Source: Lasiosphaeris hirsuta
Taxonomy: Eukaryota; Ascomycota; Sordariomycetes; Sordariales; Lasiosphaeriaceae
Assembly: GCA_030549175.1 (NCBI GenBank)
Contig: JAUKUA010000005.1
Coordinates: forward strand, 2,418,001 to 2,482,000
DNA length: 64,000 nucleotides
Direction: 5' to 3'
The translations under genes and the position numbers were made by a program. The stretch's first letter is position 1, and each line of letters opens with the position of its first letter. Positions 48,949 to 58,235 of this stretch are shown here, piece by piece. The notes under the pieces are model-generated. The model made no database searches and was not told the origin of the DNA. It saw nothing but the letters and a program-made list of their open reading frames with translations.

Positions 48949-50961
48949 GGCTGCGGTATCTCGTCTCACTTCGTTCGGGCGGTGTCTTTTGCAGCTCAGC
49001 GGCAGTACATATAACCCCAACCTCGATTCTGAACCGTCCAGGGTATGGTTCGGCATGGGGGAGTTGAGGACGGTGGCGTCCTGATGAGGCTATCGAGTGT
49101 TAATGCTCAATTGGGGGCATAGATAGGGGCAGGAGGAAAGAATCGGGAGGGGAGGCACATCACTTTGGGGTGCCATGCCTAGCGATCGTCGCCATCAAGC
49201 ACAGATGTCCAGTCTTTCTCAGGAGTTACGGATGCACAGAAGTACACACAGATATTTTGCCATAAAACCCCACACCCCAATGCTCCGATGCGCGCAGTCA
49301 AAGGGTTATTTCCATAGGGCGGTACTACTTAATACAGCAAGGTTCAGAAGTGCAGTGTGCTACTTCACCGCGTGTTTTGGACTCGAGCTGATGGCCTGTG
49401 CTGACATAGTCTCAGATTGCTCGGCGGTGTAGTGCTCGACTCGTGGCCGACACTTTTCGAGGGGTCACTAAACCTCAGAAGACCCGCGGTCAGTCAAGAG
49501 CAGCGTATTCCGAGGCCAGTTTTGGTCTCGGAGGGGAAAGGGTCATGGCCGCCAAACGAGGTGGAATTAAAAAAACGACGTCGGTAGCATAACCTAGTCG
49601 GCTGGGCTGCCACCGTTTGATATGGTTCCCAGGACACCCTTGAGTCGTACTACAATGGCTAGTATCCGGAGTCGGAGCTACAAAATAACATGTACAAGTT
49701 CTTCTGCCCGGGGACCAAGACGCCACCCACCGTATCCATACACCGAGACGTGCCCCCGCCCCCAGTGTATTGCGAGGGGGGGCTCCCCGCTTAGCAATTA
49801 CAACCCTTTGGCTTCAAGACGAGATCTCGCCTCTCTTGGCCAGATCTACTCCTCCCCTTTGCTTAGTGGTGCCCGCTCGTCTTCTTTTTGAGCTGACCGT
49901 GTGCTATTGGATGGGCGCGGTGGCCATGGGGAACAAAGGAATCTCAAAGAATGAAACAGCCACTGCCAAGACGCAAAGCAGTGTCTGGCCGCTTTCTGCG
50001 GCTCACCCGCCAAAATACGAATGGGGCAGGTTGACAGACGACTAGCAAGGTGAATGCCGCGATTGGGTCGACATGTAAAAGGGCCAAAAAGAGAGAGAAA
50101 GAAGGTTATCGTGTGCCTCTGATTGGCTGGGTATGCTGCCCATGGATGCGCCGTGGTGGAGCGGAGGGCAAGAAACGGCTCTGGGTAACGGGCGAAAGAA
50201 GATTCGGCGCACTGGAGGGGGAGGAGGAGGGGGTTGGGGGGCTTGGGACGGCAAGAACGGATAGTGGGTTGGGGCGCTCGGCAGGGCGAGGCCCGGCGCC
50301 GACTCCGTTCACTCGCGCATCCCGATATATAGGCACCAATTTGTCCATCCCGTCCATCTGCATTCCCATACATTGACCGCTGCGACCCTGGCGACGCCGG
50401 CCGGCCCCTTGCGATGATGACCTTGTCTTCTGCGTTGGGGCACTTTGTAGCGAGCCCTCGCGCCTTTTCGCGCCTTCAATTGCAGAAAGCGGAAGGGGAA
50501 AAAAAAACATGGCTTGGCTCATATCAGCGGAAACTAGAATGAGAAAGCCTAGAATCCTTTCCGTAACATCTCCGCGCTTACCACTTGCCGCGACCCCCTC
50601 TCAGCAAGTTGTACTTACGTCATGGTAACAGGGGGAATTGGCCACTCGTGTTGAGCCCTGCTGTTTTAGTGTCGGAACGGCATCCGACAGCCGGGTTCGG
50701 ATCCCGATGGCAACTGTCGGCATAGGTGGTTGCAGACGCGCAAAAAATGAGGCCTGTGATGGGGGGGGGTTGGGTTCCTGAGAAGGGGCATGTATCGCGT
50801 GCCCCCTTTTTTACACTCGACCAATTTGGTCTTGGCGTAAACAAACAAATGGCCCGAGAATACTCCGTACAGAGAAGACAGCAATATCAATATCAGCCAC
50901 GACCTCAGGTACTTGATTCTTAAAGGTTAGCTAGTAGTCGTAGAGGTATGTATGTACACAC
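48949..50961. other. Intergenic between convergent genes
   Basis: 3' flanks of the Ykt6 gene (+) and the molybdenum cofactor gene (-), about 2 kb. ORFs of up to 175 codons overlap in several frames without family features. Nothing else identified. Confidence 0.5.
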
Positions 50962-53344
50962 CTAATCCGCCCTCTCCCCTTCCGCCCACCGCCCACTCTT
51001 CCCTCCCTCCTTCAGCACCACCCTCAACCCCTCGATCACCATACCCTTGTCCACCGCCTTGCACATATCATACACGGTCAACGCCGCGGCGCCCGCCGCC
51101 ATCATGGCCTCCATCTCCACCCCCGTCTTCCCCTCACACGACACCGTCGCGTTAATCTCAATCCGATCCCCGTCCCCTGCATCAGGCCCCCCCGAAACTA
51201 GCTCAAACTCCACCCCCACATATGTGATCGCGATGGGGTGACACAGCGGAATGATGTCCGCGGTTCGCTTGGCCGCCATGATGCCCGCCACGCGCGCCAC
51301 GCCAAGCACGTCGCCCTTGGCCATCTGGTTCTCGCGCACAAGCGCCAGGGCGGTGCGTGATGAGAAGCGGACGGCGCTGCGCGCTGCAGCGGTGCGCGTG
51401 GTGGGGGCCTTGGAGGAGATGGACACCATGTGGGCGGAACCCGAAGGGGAGAGGTGGGTTAGCTTTGGCTTTGGCTTTGGCTCTGGGGTTTCAGTTTGTG
51501 GCGGCAGTGCCGGGCTGACGTTATTGGACGAGGTAAGTTTGGTGGTTGTGGTTGAGAAAAGACGGAGATGGGATGGGGAGGGCGGTGATGAGGCTGGAGA
51601 CATCACGCCCGCCATGAAGCTAGGGAGGCCGGTCGAGAGGAGGGGCGATGCTCCGGGCTGGTGCCATTGGACTGGTGATGGTCGTGAGAGAGACTGGCGA
51701 GAACGAGACTGGGACCGAGGGGCAAAGGTTGGCTCTACAGATTTGATTACTTAGTATTGGCTCCAAGATATATATATTTCGTGACATCATGCAGATAGAA
51801 TAGATCTGATCCAAAACATGACAATCGCGGTATTTATTGTGTGCCCTCCCGATATGTACCAGTATCATGCATGAACCAACTCCGTCTCGCATGCGAAAGA
51901 AACAGGAAGAGCCATTTCACCCACCAATAAGTATCATCGGTCGATTCTTCATGTGCTCGAGCTCGCCGATGCCAGCATGCTTCTCCTTCTTATTTTTGAC
52001 AGCCATGCGGATGACATTGAGCAGCTCATCTGAATTCGGAGCTAGTAGAGGCGATGGGCCCGACAGCGATAACTTGTCGCTGCTCATCTGGGCCATCGCC
52101 GCTTGCTTCATCGACTCGAGGGCTTCCTCGTTGATGGGCTCCCCTTGGTTCACCTTGCGAATAATGTCTCTCAGCGAGACCTCCGCGTTACCAAACAGAC
52201 ACACCTTCAGGTTGCCGTCGCCAGTGATGCGGAGCCTATTGCATGTCCCGCAGAAATTGTGCGTCATGCTGGTAATGAAGCCGATGCGACCAGCAAAACC
52301 GGGCACCTTGAACGTCTTGCTCGTGTCGTTCTTATGGCCGGCCTCCCGCCGGAGGTCGGGATACTTTGCGCGAATCACCTCGAGCATCTCCTCGTAGCTA
52401 AACATCTTGGCCTTGCTCCACTTGTTGCCGTCGAAGGGCATATACTCGATGAAGCGAATCTCGATGTCCTCGTCGCGCGTCATCTCGACAAATGGCAGGA
52501 TTTCGCGGTCGTTGAGTCCGCGCATGACGACGCAGTTGATCTTGAACTTGATGCCCGCCCCCGCACGGTTCATCTCAAGGATGCGGTCGATGCTCTTGCG
52601 CACGGCGTTGAAGCCAGGACGGCGCGTCATGATCTGAAACTGCCACGGGTCGAGGGTGTCAAGCGACAGGTTGACGCCCGTCAGGCCGGCTTCGACCATG
52701 GCGTCGAGCTTGCGGTGAAGGGTGAGCCCGTTGGTGGTGAGGCATATCTCACGCAAGCCATGCTGGCGAAGTGCCCCGATTTGCTGCATCAGGGGCAGGA
52801 TATCGCGACGGACCGTTGGCTCGCCGCCGGTCAGGCGAATCTTGGTCACACCTTGCGAAACAAAAAGAGACGATATCAAAACAATCTCGGGCGTAGTTAG
52901 GAGCTCGCGCTGGGGCGAGAGAGGTACGCCCTCCTCGGGCATGCAGTACGTGCAGCGCAAGTTGCATCGCTCCGTCACCGAGATACGCAGGTAATCGTGC
53001 TGGCGGTCAAAGGTGTCGGTGAGGAAGTCCGAAAAGGGCTTGGCTTCCTTGATACGGTCCTTGCGGGAGAGAACCGGCGGGTGTGGAGAAGTCACCGGGC
53101 TCGCCCCGGGAGCGTAGGCCGGCACCCGAGGGTCCCGAAGGGCTGATGTGGCAGGGGGTGAATATAGCTGGCCAGGCACTTGGGCTGTTGTCTGCACCCG
53201 GGAATGGGTGGTTGCTGCCGCCGTGGCTACATGCCTCGCCTGGGCCGACGAAGAGCGGTTTTCTCGTGGCACCGGTGGCACCGGTAGCATCTGCAGTGTC
53301 CCGACCCGGAGGCGCCGAACAGCGCAACGCGTAGCTGCTGTCAT
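50962..53344 (-). CDS. cnxABC: Molybdenum cofactor step-1 protein, MoaA-MoaC fusion (MOCS1/cnxABC type)
   Basis: Converts GTP to cyclic pyranopterin monophosphate, needed for nitrate reductase, sulfite oxidase and xanthine dehydrogenase. Fused reading: exons 53344-51925 and 51734-50962 (minus), 730 residues, joined by a 190-base intron beginning GTGGGT and ending TGTAG. The MoaA half is a radical-SAM enzyme: N-terminal cluster ERCNLRCTYC (Cys127, 131, 134), RLTGGEP, and C-terminal cluster FCGTCNRLR...C (Cys365, 368, 382). The MoaC half: THLSPSGSAHMVSIS, KGDVLGVARVAGIMAAKRT, IPLCHPI, GVEMEAMMAAG and TVYDMCKAVDKG. Without splicing, MoaA ends at 51917 as ...MILIGG-stop (475 residues), the double-glycine end required in human MOCS1A. 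Splicing removes both Gly codons and the stop. The N-terminus is Arg/Ser-rich, possibly mitochondrial. Both products are probably made; this is inference. Confidence 0.93.
51735..51924 (-). promoter_or_regulatory. Optional intron deciding MoaA versus MoaA-MoaC product
   Basis: Donor at 51924 (ATT G|GTGGGT) and acceptor at 51735 (AAATCTGTAG|AG). Retained, it gives Gly-Gly-stop at 51922-51917. Spliced, Gly474 becomes Glu474 and the frame runs through a basic Ser/Arg/Gln-rich linker of about 60 residues into MoaC. The phase and total length (2193 bases, a multiple of three) fit exactly. Confidence 0.7.
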
Positions 53345-53835
53345 GGTTTTCCAAGTTCAGCCGTTCTGTAGGATCATTGGTGATAGTGCAACATGGCTCA
53401 TGGCGGGGAACTTATGCCTGCGATTGTGCCCGCGGAGATGTTGGCATTGTTACACCACCGAGGATGGCTTGGAAGGTTGGAAGAGCAAACACCCGAAAAG
53501 AACCCCGAGGCAAATTGAAGAGCAGATGTAGATATATATATGTGTGGATATATGTGTGGGTGAGAGTCCCTGAGATTGCGGTCCTCTGTTGTGAGAACAT
53601 AGTCTGGGATGAGTAATTGGACGTGTCAACAGTCATCGTCCTTGCAGGGTTTTGTCATGACGGATGAATGACAGTGCTAGGTAGACGTAGTAGTTTAGCG
53701 CAAATTGGAGGAGGTGGGGTCCGCTCCGGCTACTTACCGGACAACGGCGAACTCAGGCCCTGAGGTGGCCTAGAGCCAATGAGGGGTCCGCCGCCTTGGC
53801 GTTCGTTGACTTCACGGCGTTCACGCGCGGGGGAG
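53345..53835. other. Upstream region of the molybdenum cofactor gene
   Basis: Probably promoter. A TATATATATGTGTGGATATATG-like alternating tract lies at about 53531-53555. No gene supported. Confidence 0.5.
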
Positions 53836-53970
53836 TACGGAAGGGCGGCCAGCTCACTATTCCAAATCAATTTTCGACCCCACATTTTCCACTACCCACA
53901 CGCCCACAACCTACAACCAATACATGGCAAGCCACAGCCATCGGTCAGCCCTGATCAGAGGCCGCAGCAG
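53836..53970 (+). repeat. Dispersed repeat, copy 2 (pair with 35892)
   Basis: Starts TACGGAAGGGCGGCCAGCTC and continues through the shared CCAAATCAATTTTCGACCCC. The second shared block, CAGCCATCGGTCAGCCCTGA, starts at about 53934. The differences to copy 1 are mostly C/T and A/G transitions. It adjoins the AT-rich block, so may be the edge of one large element. Confidence 0.7.
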
Positions 53971-54179
53971 TAACAGCCGCCTACGCATTCCCTCAGCTTT
54001 CTCATTTATTGACCGTGCCTGTCTATTTGCCTCTCACTGTCGCCGATTCACCTTTCCGAATGAAAACCCAGAGGAACTTGCTGCAGCGCTAGCTGCTATG
54101 CCCTGGAAGCCGGCAACGAAGTATCGGCTCTTGTCGTCACTGTATGGATTCTAAAGTGGCTCTGTGAGACAGACATCAC

Positions 54180-55440
54180 CGATGTCCATGTTTCTATGCG
54201 TGCGCATCAGATAAATTACACTTCCGTTTTATTTCTAAGTAGTTTCTAATTATTTCTCTCAGGAAGTTAAGAGTCTCTTCAATCGTTTCGAATTCTAGGA
54301 CAAGTCCGCCATGCAGAATATCCATGTCGGCCGGAAATTAGAGACTAGTCATAATTGCCTTGCCCTTACGGATGGCATTCTCGCCCCGAATGGTACGATC
54401 ATACGACACATTGATTGTACGACGTGTGGTGAGACCGGTCACAGAGGACCGCTTTAAATGGGTTCCAAAGTTCATAAAACTAGTTTAGTAATGATACCCT
54501 AGGACTAGAAATGTTTACGGATTTACATACTGGGATCAGTAAGTTATATAGCAGTCTCCCATATTTAGAAGAGACTGTGAGAATGCTGGCTGGGTTTCAA
54601 AATAAAACCTTAGCTCTAATGGAAATATAGCTGGATCTCGAACTTCCCCTCCCTTATCTTAGAATAAGTGATAATATTTCCATTATCTTAATAACCTATG
54701 ATAATACCTTAGTAAATACCGAGGTGACATCAATACTATATAGGCTAGTGACCTAAAGGGAATTATCAGCTCAAATGACTCCCGAGCGGGGTAATACATA
54801 AGAGTTAGATAAGCTAGATCTAAGGTTAGCTAATAGTAGTGAGGGATTTATATAGCGATGAGTAGAGATGAGGGGTTTATTGCTATCTAGCATGAAGGTA
54901 AGGATGTGTGAGGGGTTATGATAAGTTGCCTCAGATAATCATTAGATTATTAGATCTGTAAATGTATCTAGAGGTTAGCAGAAGACGAGTATCGAATCAT
55001 ATAATCCAGAGCCGAATCATTACAGCGGTTTAAACGATTATATTATCTAAGCCTTAGACTCATAGTTGGTTCAAGTCTGATAGGAACAGCTCGGGAGGGT
55101 CTTAATTACCTCTGATTGATACAGGCTATAAACGGGTATATGGTGTGGGATCCTAGAAGAACTGTTGTTTTCATGGGCAAAGTGAGGTCATCATTTAATC
55201 AAAGATATGTTCTCGTATCGATCATCAGGTATCTTCCGGGTTTTCAGGGGCCATAACAAGGCCGTCGTGTAGTTAATTACCCCCGTCAATATTCCCGACA
55301 AAGGGGTCTCGAACGGGCGCAAATGTCTAATTTACCACGGGGAAATGTCTTGCCTGCTATATGAAAAGGCATCAATCGTAATAACGTGGTGTTAGCCCCA
55401 TGGAGTAATAGCCTTGGCTTTGGCTAGCTGGGTGTGTACG
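54180..55440. mobile_element. AT-rich, probably RIP-mutated repeat block
   Basis: Base composition changes abruptly to AT-rich, with many TA steps and stop codons in all frames, unlike the GC-rich flanks. This is the look of repeat-induced point mutation on an old transposon. At about 54408-54441 one + frame reads CTTCGETGH, a C-x2-C-x4-H start of a retroviral-type zinc knuckle, hinting at a gag-like origin. No intact ORF. Edges are approximate. Confidence 0.6.
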
Positions 55441-56056
55441 TGCAGGTGTAGATGGTATACCCGACAGATAGTTTGCGGTTCAAACCCTCCTCGTACAGGA
55501 AGCACAGAAGCAGTGGGAAGGGATGACCATGGTCGAATACGACAAACGGGTGGTCCCTCTCGAGAAGTCAAAGGTGATGGATCTAATGGTCAGACTGTTC
55601 GCTGCTTTACATTTTTCAGTCCTCTTTCAAGCATATTTGGCCGTGAGATGAGATATTACTTCGATTATTACTATCAAAATTTGGCCATCTCTCCAACGGC
55701 CCCCCAGTCGACTTGGCTCCGGCATGGTGCGTGACACCAGGAGGAAGGGACAATTGAGAAAGAAACCCAACCCCACGGGTAGACGGTGGGAACCTCGATG
55801 CGTGGGGAACCCCATTATGACTGTCCTGCCAGCTATGTCTCTCGGGCACCAGGCTACGAGAGTGTGGCGGCGCGAGTCTTGGGTCATCCCTCCCCACACA
55901 CTTCCGGCTAGGCAAGTACCTATATCCAGGTATAAAAGGGCTGCTATATACAGACAGACACGGTCGAGCAAACCCGAGAAGGAAATCGGGTTGCCACCGC
56001 AGCCTTCACGTTGGTTCTCAAGCTCATTGGGTATCATCTGCCGCTCGACGGATGCT
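55441..56056. other. Intergenic, 3' flank of the membrane protein gene
   Basis: Normal GC again. A TATAAAAG box at about 55932-55939 on the + strand has no gene following it. ORFs here overlap the neighbouring minus-strand gene and look non-coding. Confidence 0.45.
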
Positions 56057-58235
56057 TTAGCGCATATCCTCAACACGTCTTGGCTTTTCGTCGTCCATCA
56101 TCATGTCGTAGCCCTGCTCGTTGGGCGGGTTGTGGATTCCGGGGATGCCCGTCTGGCCAGGTAGCTGCGGCACCGGAGGAGCGGTCGACGTCTCCTCGCG
56201 CCTTTGTGCACGCTTGATCCGGCCAGTCTGCTGGTCAACCCAGGAGTTCACCGTTCGGAATCGAGGCGGCATATCTTCGCTGGTCTGGGTATAGATAGTG
56301 TCTCTTTTACTTGGGTCCTGGGACATCCAGGAGAAACGAGAACTGTAGCGGCTAGATGCCGTGCGAGGATACGCCGGCGCGGTCGGTTGGGGTGCGACGA
56401 TGATGTCGCCATCGCCAAAGCCTGACGAGAGCGACGATATCTCGCTTGCCCGGTTCACTTGTCGGCGTTGCGGGTCATGGGCTCGAGATGGTGTTCGAGC
56501 AAATTCGGATTGGTTATAGTAAACCGGCCCCATCTTGGAGCGCAGCGTACTAGTCGGATCCGTGCTGATAGTGCCAAACTGGGCTGCACTTGTGGAGCTG
56601 AATGAGTCCTGTGGGGAATGAGATATAAGACTTGGCGGGATTGGAGGCGCGTTGTCTGTTATAACGCTCACGGCAATAGGGTGCGAACTGAGAGGCCTCG
56701 GACTCGAGGGTGGAAGAGTCGGAGCCTCTGCGGCGACGAGTGACCGAATCCGTGATAGCTGCGGTTTCTCCTGCGACGCTCCCTGCGGCGGTTGCTGTTC
56801 TTGCTGGTCTGGATGATAGGGGTAGGCCTTCTCGTGGCCGTAGAAACCACCCAGGGGCAAAGATTTTGGACCTTTGGCTTTCTCATGGTAGCTTGGTGGC
56901 GGGGTTTTTCCACTTTTGCTGCTTTCAGCACTTTTTCCTGCGGGTGCGTCGTCCAAGTTTTCCCACCCTGTTTGCTTGAAGAAAGGGATGCTGGCAACCA
57001 GGCGCTGTGGAAGCATATTTCGCGGAATCATCTTCCGGAAAGCATCGGTCCTCGTGCCACCATTCTTCTTTGACTTGTTCATTGCCCGCCATACATACCA
57101 GCCTACACAGCCAATCATAGCAAAGACCGCTGGACAGGTTGTTAGCCCCAAGACAGCAAACCGTGGGCAGGGGGTCCTTACCTATCGAGCCGACGGATAT
57201 CATTACACGCTCGGCCATTGGGTCCATCCCTTGGGGTGCTTCCACCGTGCTATTTTGCCCAGCGCTCGGATTGACATCCTGGCCGGGGCTGGGGCTAGGA
57301 GCGGGAACGAGAGTAGGAAAAGAGGTGGGGCTCTCCGTGGTGTTTGATAGTGCCAATGGAGCCGGCTCTCGGCCCGGTTCAGCCACTGGGGCCGGGGTAG
57401 GTAATAATGAATCAGATAATGGGACGCTAGGAACAGCGTTGAGGGCCTCGGCGCTTGAAGAAGAGCCTGGTGTAAGCGCCGTAGTCTCCGTTGTCGTCAT
57501 AGGAATAAATGCGGTGACAGTAGCCTTTGAAACGAGTTAGTAACGGGTATCGTGGACTTGTGACCGAGTTGTTCTTACTCCATCTGACGGGGTGATCGTC
57601 ATAGTCGATACCATAACAATCGTTGTTGGCTCGGGTGGAGTTGGAGGAGGTGCGGCTGTCTCGACTGGCGCCACCACAGTGTCTGGGGATGTTGCGGGTG
57701 GCAGAGGAGGTGATGGCGGCAGTGGTGTAGCTTCCGGAGGAGGAGGCGGAGGAGCTTCGGTAGGAGGAGCAGGAGCGGGAGCGGGAGCGGGGGGTGGGGC
57801 GACCGTGCTTGGTTTGTCGTCGTTCTGTTTCCCTCCTCCTCCGCCTCCACCTCCCCTCGACTTGCCGCCGCCGTTGCCGCCCTTATCGTCGTCATCATCA
57901 TCATCATCGTCGTCGTCGTCGTCGTCGTCATCACCGCCCTTGCCCTTCCTCCTCTTTCCACTCTTTGCTTTTCCACTTCCTGGGTCTTTATCATCATCGC
58001 CATCGTCATCGCCACCACCTCCCCCTCCTCCTCCGCCGCCACCTCCTCTCCCGCCGCCCTTGCCTCTGAACTTGCCGCGGCCTGAGCTTTCGTCGCCTTC
58101 ATCGTCGTCACCTTTCTGCCTGACGCGAAGATCACCAAGATGGTTTCGGCGCAATATTTGGAGCTCTCCATCCATCCATCTCCGCACTTCTCTCCTTTTC
58201 TGACTTAGTGGCGCCATTCCATTCCCCCCCGGCAT
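56057..58235 (-). CDS. Single-pass membrane protein with poly-Asp and poly-Gly tracts
   Basis: Not recognised as a named family. Exons 58235-57579, 57524-57182 and 57129-56057 (minus); introns GTAAGA to CAAAG and GTAAGG to TCCAG; 690 residues. The N-terminal ~100 residues are charged and contain Gly runs and 16 consecutive Asp (codons 57885-57932). Then comes a Pro/Ala/Thr/Ser-rich stalk with TTTETT- and PPPxP-type repeats and an NTT N-glycosylation site. One membrane helix at about 330-350 (VMISVGSIAVFAMIGCVGWYVW) is created by the last splice, followed by a basic stop-transfer (RAMNKSKK) and a ~330-residue cytosolic tail with QPT and SSRYSSRFSW segments. No signal peptide is visible after the first ATG (a second ATG lies at 58217), so topology is uncertain. 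Layout resembles Mid2/Wsc-like wall sensors only loosely. Confidence 0.75.

Noticed and set aside
50640..50720. Possible tRNA (GGGTTCGGATCCC near 50692)
   Set aside because: A T-arm-like hairpin exists but no matching acceptor stem or anticodon arm lies upstream.
52103..52900. 265-codon plus-strand ORF
   Set aside because: Antisense to the conserved MoaA radical-SAM domain; a by-product of GC-rich codon use.
55420..55500. Possible tRNA (GGTTCAAAC box near 55481)
   Set aside because: The T-stem does not pair and no acceptor stem or D-arm can be found around it.
55928..55945. TATAAAAG promoter box
   Set aside because: Well-formed box but no gene starts downstream on that strand; only the 3' end of the opposite-strand gene follows.
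57592..58203. 203-codon plus-strand ORF rich in Ser and Pro
   Set aside because: Complement of the poly-Asp/poly-Gly exon; microsatellite shadow.
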